A DNA stretch of 47,113 nt, from IMG/VR virus record IMGVR_UViG_3300031224_000017, positions 1 through 47,113 of that record; one strand, 5' to 3'. This document shows, piece after piece, positions 45,110 to 47,113 of this stretch. The notes beneath the pieces were generated by a model. The model saw nothing but the letters and a program-made list of their open reading frames with translations, did not search any database and had not been told where the DNA came from. The stretch's first letter is position 1; the number at the start of each line of letters is the position of its first letter. Position numbers and translations under genes: made by a program. The DNA comes from a virus.

Positions 45110-45474
45110 TCGGGGTCCTGACTGGAAGCTATGAAAGCGCCGTACGGGTTCCAACCACGAAGGCGAGTGCCACAGCCGCAGTTGTTATCCTTAGCAACAG
45201 CCACTATCTTACCTGACTCGGTCAAAATGTAGTGAATCTTGTCCAGCTTCTCTAATTGCGTGATTTTCTCCTTGAAAACGATTTGGGTGCCCTCTGGAGA
45301 ATCAACGCCGATGATTAGCGTGTCCTGAATAACCACAGCTCTGGCGGTATCAACTCTTCTGGTCCCCTGTGGAACGTCACCAATGATGTTTAGCTCAGTT
45401 ATGTTGGAAAGGGAACCTGGAGGAGCCAACCTGATGATTGCTGGGAAAACGTCCATTGTTTTTACTATTGCCAT
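45106..45474 (-). CDS. Unknown protein with C-terminal CGCG motif
   Basis: A 122-residue protein, unrecognised. The start at 45474 is chosen because the ATG overlaps the previous stop (TAATG). The N-terminal two thirds are strands (VFPAIIRLAPPGSL, RVDTARAVVIQDTLIIGVDS, GTQIVFKEKITQLEKL), and the end is short and Gly-rich: KDNNCGCGTRLRGWNPYG. Two adjacent Cys-Gly pairs could hold a metal or a disulphide. It resembles small conserved proteins before the portal in other phages in length and position only. No catalytic motif is seen. Confidence 0.62.
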   Translation of the reverse strand: MAIVKTMDVFPAIIRLAPPGSLSNITELNIIGDVPQGTRRVDTARAVVIQDTLIIGVDSPEGTQIVFKEKITQLEKLDKIHYILTESGKIVAVAKDNNCGCGTRLRGWNPYGAFIASSQDPE

Positions 45475-45803
45475 TACTTGGTGTACTCCGATGGGATATA
45501 GAAGTCCTCCCAACCTAAAGCCTCTTTGGCAATAGGAAGCGGAACTATCAACGGTCGAGTGCGCTCGCTAGAGCGGATGAATTCGAATACTTCGTCTCTG
45601 GTGCGAATAAGAGTGGCATTCTGCCAATCGCGGTTCTTTATAAGCGTCTTGAGCGGAAAGGCCATGGGAAAACGTGAATTTTCAGCGGTCATGGTCTCAA
45701 GAAAGCGGGACTGGGCTGAAGTCTTAGTTTTGGGGTTCATCCAAATAACAACAGCTAGCTCAGCTTCTGTGTAGGTGCCGCTCTGGGTAGTGTAAGTTCT
45801 CAC
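45474..45803 (-). CDS. Unknown small basic protein
   Basis: A 109-residue protein starting MRTYTTQSGTYTEAELAVVI. The middle has WMNPKTKTSAQSRFLETM and LIKNRDWQNATLIRTRDEV, with Arg and Thr prominent, and the end is IAKEALGWEDFYIPSEYTK. No family is recognised, nor any membrane segment or cofactor motif. The ATG overlaps the stop of the HTH gene (ATGA) and its stop overlaps the next ATG, so it belongs to the same mRNA. A small DNA- or protein-binding role is plausible from charge but unproven. Confidence 0.58.
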   Translation of the reverse strand: MRTYTTQSGTYTEAELAVVIWMNPKTKTSAQSRFLETMTAENSRFPMAFPLKTLIKNRDWQNATLIRTRDEVFEFIRSSERTRPLIVPLPIAKEALGWEDFYIPSEYTK

Positions 45804-46297
45804 TTGCTCAGTCTTCTGGCCATAGCGCGGTATGAAACCCCAGCGGCTGTAGCAATCTTTGCTGTGGGGACGCCCATGCTTCTGAGAGCCACAGCCATTG
45901 CGGTGAGGTCTCGGTTGGCTTTAGCAAAGGGAGAGTCTGAAGTCGTGCGGGCGCGGTAACGCTTCGCAAGCTTGGCTAGCTCCTTTAGGCGCGGTTTCAT
46001 GTCTGGCGGAACGTTGGGGGAAACTGAGCGCAGTCGGGGAGCTTTTTTAGTGGGAGTCGCAGTGGTAAGGCTGCGGGGCGGAGGCGTGGGTATCTCACGG
46101 AACTGCTTTATTGCTTCTGCTTTTTTTACCCAAAAATGAATCGTAGTCTTGGGTCGTTTGGGCTCGAGCGACTCTCCAAGAATGGAAAGAGACCAGCCAG
46201 CATCCCAGAGAGCTTTAAGACGCGCCTCAGCTTCGGGGCGGGAAAGGGAACTGATGAAGTTCACTTCGTCCTGAGGAAGCAATGTCTTTGGGCTCAT
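45800..46297 (-). CDS. Double helix-turn-helix DNA-binding protein
   Basis: A 165-residue basic protein with a likely HTH at each end. The first is RLKALWDAGWSLSILGESL followed by TTIHFWVKKAEAI (~25-65). The second is at the C-terminus: ALRSMGVPTAKIATAAGVSY then RAMARRLSK, a clear HTH of the resolvase/Cro type. Between them lies a Pro/Thr/Arg linker and a basic helix (RLKELAKLAKRYRART). It is the first gene of the leftward block, next to the control region. It could be a transcription regulator, or a small-terminase-like packaging recogniser because it lies just before the head genes. The start is ATG at 46297; a 94-codon upstream extension is open but has no gene-like sequence. There is no clear Shine-Dalgarno site. 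Confidence 0.66.
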   Translation of the reverse strand: MSPKTLLPQDEVNFISSLSRPEAEARLKALWDAGWSLSILGESLEPKRPKTTIHFWVKKAEAIKQFREIPTPPPRSLTTATPTKKAPRLRSVSPNVPPDMKPRLKELAKLAKRYRARTTSDSPFAKANRDLTAMAVALRSMGVPTAKIATAAGVSYRAMARRLSK

Positions 46298-46657
46298 TGT
46301 TCTATGGTACAGGGTTTTGAGAAAGCGTACAGGGGCGAGAGTCCGAAGAATGTTGAACGGCAGAGTCGAAAGAATGAACCTTATCTTTTTTTGAATTTTA
46401 GCTGCGAGTGGGCTGTCGTTATATTTCAAGATTTTTTGAATCGTTTCCTGATTTTTTCCGCAAGGTCGGGCGCTTCCTGGCGCAGGAATCTGAAGAAGCA
46501 AAGGGTCATCTTTATTGTCTGTCGCTTCTGCTGCTGTAGCGCCTAGCGGGGGGTTTATTTTTAGCAAGCAAAGAAACATTTATTTACAAACTATTTTTTA
46601 TAAAGTGTTTGGGCTAGAGCTAGGTGTCTCACAAAGAAATAGTTTTGCTATCTAGGA

Positions 46658-46688
46658 CTAATAGTTGTTTGAATCTACAAACTATTAG
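46658..46688. repeat. 9-bp inverted repeat, operator-like
   Basis: CTAATAGTT (46658-46666) and AACTATTAG (46680-46688) are perfect inverted copies with a 13-base spacer. The two centres lie about two helical turns apart, a spacing used by dimeric repressors. It lies in the divergent control region, within a group of other repeats. Confidence 0.6.
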
Positions 46689-46712
46689 TGCTTGACATCT
46701 CAAGCTACGAAT

Positions 46713-46742
46713 CTCACAACCTAGCAAAGCTCACAACCTAGC
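46713..46742. repeat. Tandem 13-bp direct repeat, iteron-like
   Basis: CTCACAACCTAGC occurs at 46713-46725 and again at 46730-46742, a period of 17 bases. A diverged match with the same order of short words (ATCTCACGAAC then AAAGCTCAC) appears at 46968-46990 just after the promoter. Direct repeats of this kind bind initiators or regulators; the low copy number leaves both possible. Confidence 0.55.
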
Positions 46743-46778
46743 TAGGAAATCTCTGGAAGCTTTCTCTAGGGGCTAAGC

Positions 46779-46792
46779 CTAGGAATTCCTAG
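46779..46792. repeat. Perfect 14-bp palindrome
   Basis: CTAGGAATTCCTAG is fully self-complementary with no spacer and contains an EcoRI-type GAATTC core. It sits among other CTAG-rich motifs in the control region and could be a repressor operator. A nearby imperfect hairpin (GGTTCT at 46831-46836 and AGAACC at 46846-46851) adds to the symmetry of the region. Confidence 0.6.
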
Positions 46793-46935
46793 ATAAGTGT
46801 CTATGCCTTTTTGCAGAGCTATAGGGCCTAGGTTCTGAGAATCTAAGAACCCCTTCACTAAATCAGACAACACGCATAGCTATCTGTGGCGTTGATGTTC
46901 TTAATTTTCAATAGGCAACCCCCTACAAAATAAAT

Positions 46936-46965
46936 TTGGCGAACAGCAGGAAGATACACTATTAT
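46936..46965 (+). promoter_or_regulatory. Probable sigma70-type promoter for the rightward gene
   Basis: TTGGCG (46936-46941) and TATTAT (46960-46965) are separated by 18 bases. They match -35 and -10 hexamers acceptably, and the start of transcription would fall near 46972, about 44 bases before the ATG at 47016. It is the best promoter candidate in the window; matching was by eye. Confidence 0.55.
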
Positions 46966-47015
46966 AAATCTCACGAACGAAAAAGCTCACCGTACCCGCA
47001 AGGGGGAAGGACAAA

Positions 47016-47113
47016 ATGAAAACAGCAGGACTACACATAACAACGGCAAACGAAATCAACTCTATGGAACTAGTGACCTATGACAGCTTGGTTCAAGCTG
47101 TTGGGGGCTATCT
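47016..47113 (+). CDS. DUF3846-like protein, C-terminus cut by window edge
   Basis: The only gene found on the plus strand. An ATG at 47016 follows the strong site AGGGGGAAGGAC. The 32 whole codons in the window read MKTAGLHITTANEI, then a strand region and YDSLVQAVGGY. The pattern tyrosine-x-x-leucine-x-x-x-valine-G-G-tyrosine at this distance from the start is typical of DUF3846 proteins, short phage and actinobacterial proteins of unknown function. The gene begins a rightward transcript opposite to the large leftward block, and so probably belongs to the early region. Only the start can be judged. Confidence 0.6.
   Translation, partial: MKTAGLHITTANEINSMELVTYDSLVQAVGGY

Larger units (their letters stand above)
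46298..47015. promoter_or_regulatory. Non-coding divergent control region, repeat- and palindrome-rich
   Basis: This 718-base stretch is the largest non-coding region and separates the leftward block from the rightward gene at 47016. Its left third (46298-46600) holds no gene I can support. The right part contains several inverted and direct repeats listed separately, about ten CTAG tetranucleotides within 46610-46835, an AT-rich patch before a probable rightward promoter, and a purine-rich ribosome site. It may hold an origin, an immunity or early control site, or a packaging site. No tRNA fold or transcribed small RNA was recognised. Confidence 0.6.

Noticed and set aside
46136-46546. A 136-residue frame on the plus strand
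   Set aside because: It overlaps the HTH gene antisense, has no ribosome site and no recognisable content.
45800-46579. Extension of the HTH protein by 94 codons to an ATG at 46579
   Set aside because: The added part shows no gene-like sequence or family pattern and runs into the control region; the ATG at 46297 gives a compact two-HTH protein.
46692-46697. A perfect TTGACA -35 hexamer on the plus strand
   Set aside because: No acceptable -10 hexamer lies 16-18 bases downstream, so a promoter cannot be supported.
46298-47015. tRNA gene in the control region
   Set aside because: No cloverleaf with acceptor stem, T-loop and anticodon could be assembled from the visible inverted repeats.

Overview
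The window is part of the genome of a long-tailed dsDNA bacteriophage (siphovirus type) that most likely infects an actinobacterium. The reasons are: a tape-measure protein with two short overlapping genes upstream in tail-assembly-chaperone position; a distal tail protein and a minor tail protein of the kind found in actinobacteriophages; a very large capsid-protease fusion with conserved motifs typical of those phages; a family A DNA polymerase with a DUF669-like ssDNA-binding protein, a Cas4-like nuclease and a RuvC-like resolvase; and a DUF1360-like membrane protein. Base composition, judged by eye, is moderate (mid-40s % GC). That is low for phages of high-GC actinobacteria and would fit a low-GC freshwater actinobacterial host, but the host assignment is inference.

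Almost all genes lie on the minus strand and are packed tightly, many with TAATG or ATGA stop/start overlaps. Reading leftwards from the right end: (a) a non-coding control region (46298-47015) rich in repeats and palindromes, with a rightward gene (DUF3846-like, cut by the window edge) starting at 47016 and the leftward block starting at 46297; (b) four small genes (double-HTH protein, two unknowns, DUF1360 membrane protein); (c) the head module: portal, a 392-aa protein of unknown function, a 3501-aa giant multidomain protein, two small acidic proteins, a 1635-aa protease fusion, the major capsid protein with a long acidic N-terminal extension, and a second capsid-type protein; (d) the major tail protein, followed by a strong intrinsic terminator (21461-21503); (e) connectors and tail: adaptor, HK97-gp10-like protein, tail terminator, two chaperone frames, tape measure, distal tail protein, minor tail protein, and a decapeptide-repeat tail protein with an S74-type self-processing end; (f) two unknown proteins; (g) the replication/recombination module: PolA with an intein, resolvase, SNF2-type helicase, Fe-S nuclease, Sak4/RecA-like ATPase, SSB-like protein, and a cut glycosyltransferase-like gene at the left edge.

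The most remarkable item is the 3501-aa protein. It carries a DnaQ-type exonuclease domain with complete motifs, a Nudix-like domain, a protein-kinase-like domain and a C-terminal ADP-ribosyltransferase-like domain, joined by low-complexity linkers and internally duplicated small domains. It fits the concept of a polyvalent phage protein packaged in the head and delivered with the DNA, and so could be a multi-activity anti-host or anti-defence effector. Second, one family of roughly 60-residue beta-rich repeats is scattered across three different tail proteins (six copies in the distal tail protein, three in the minor tail protein, one in the major tail protein). Third, the polymerase is interrupted exactly inside catalytic motif B by a 340-aa LAGLIDADG intein whose penultimate residue is Gly instead of His.

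No large terminase, lysin, holin, integrase, tRNA or CRISPR array was found in the window; the missing core genes must lie outside it.
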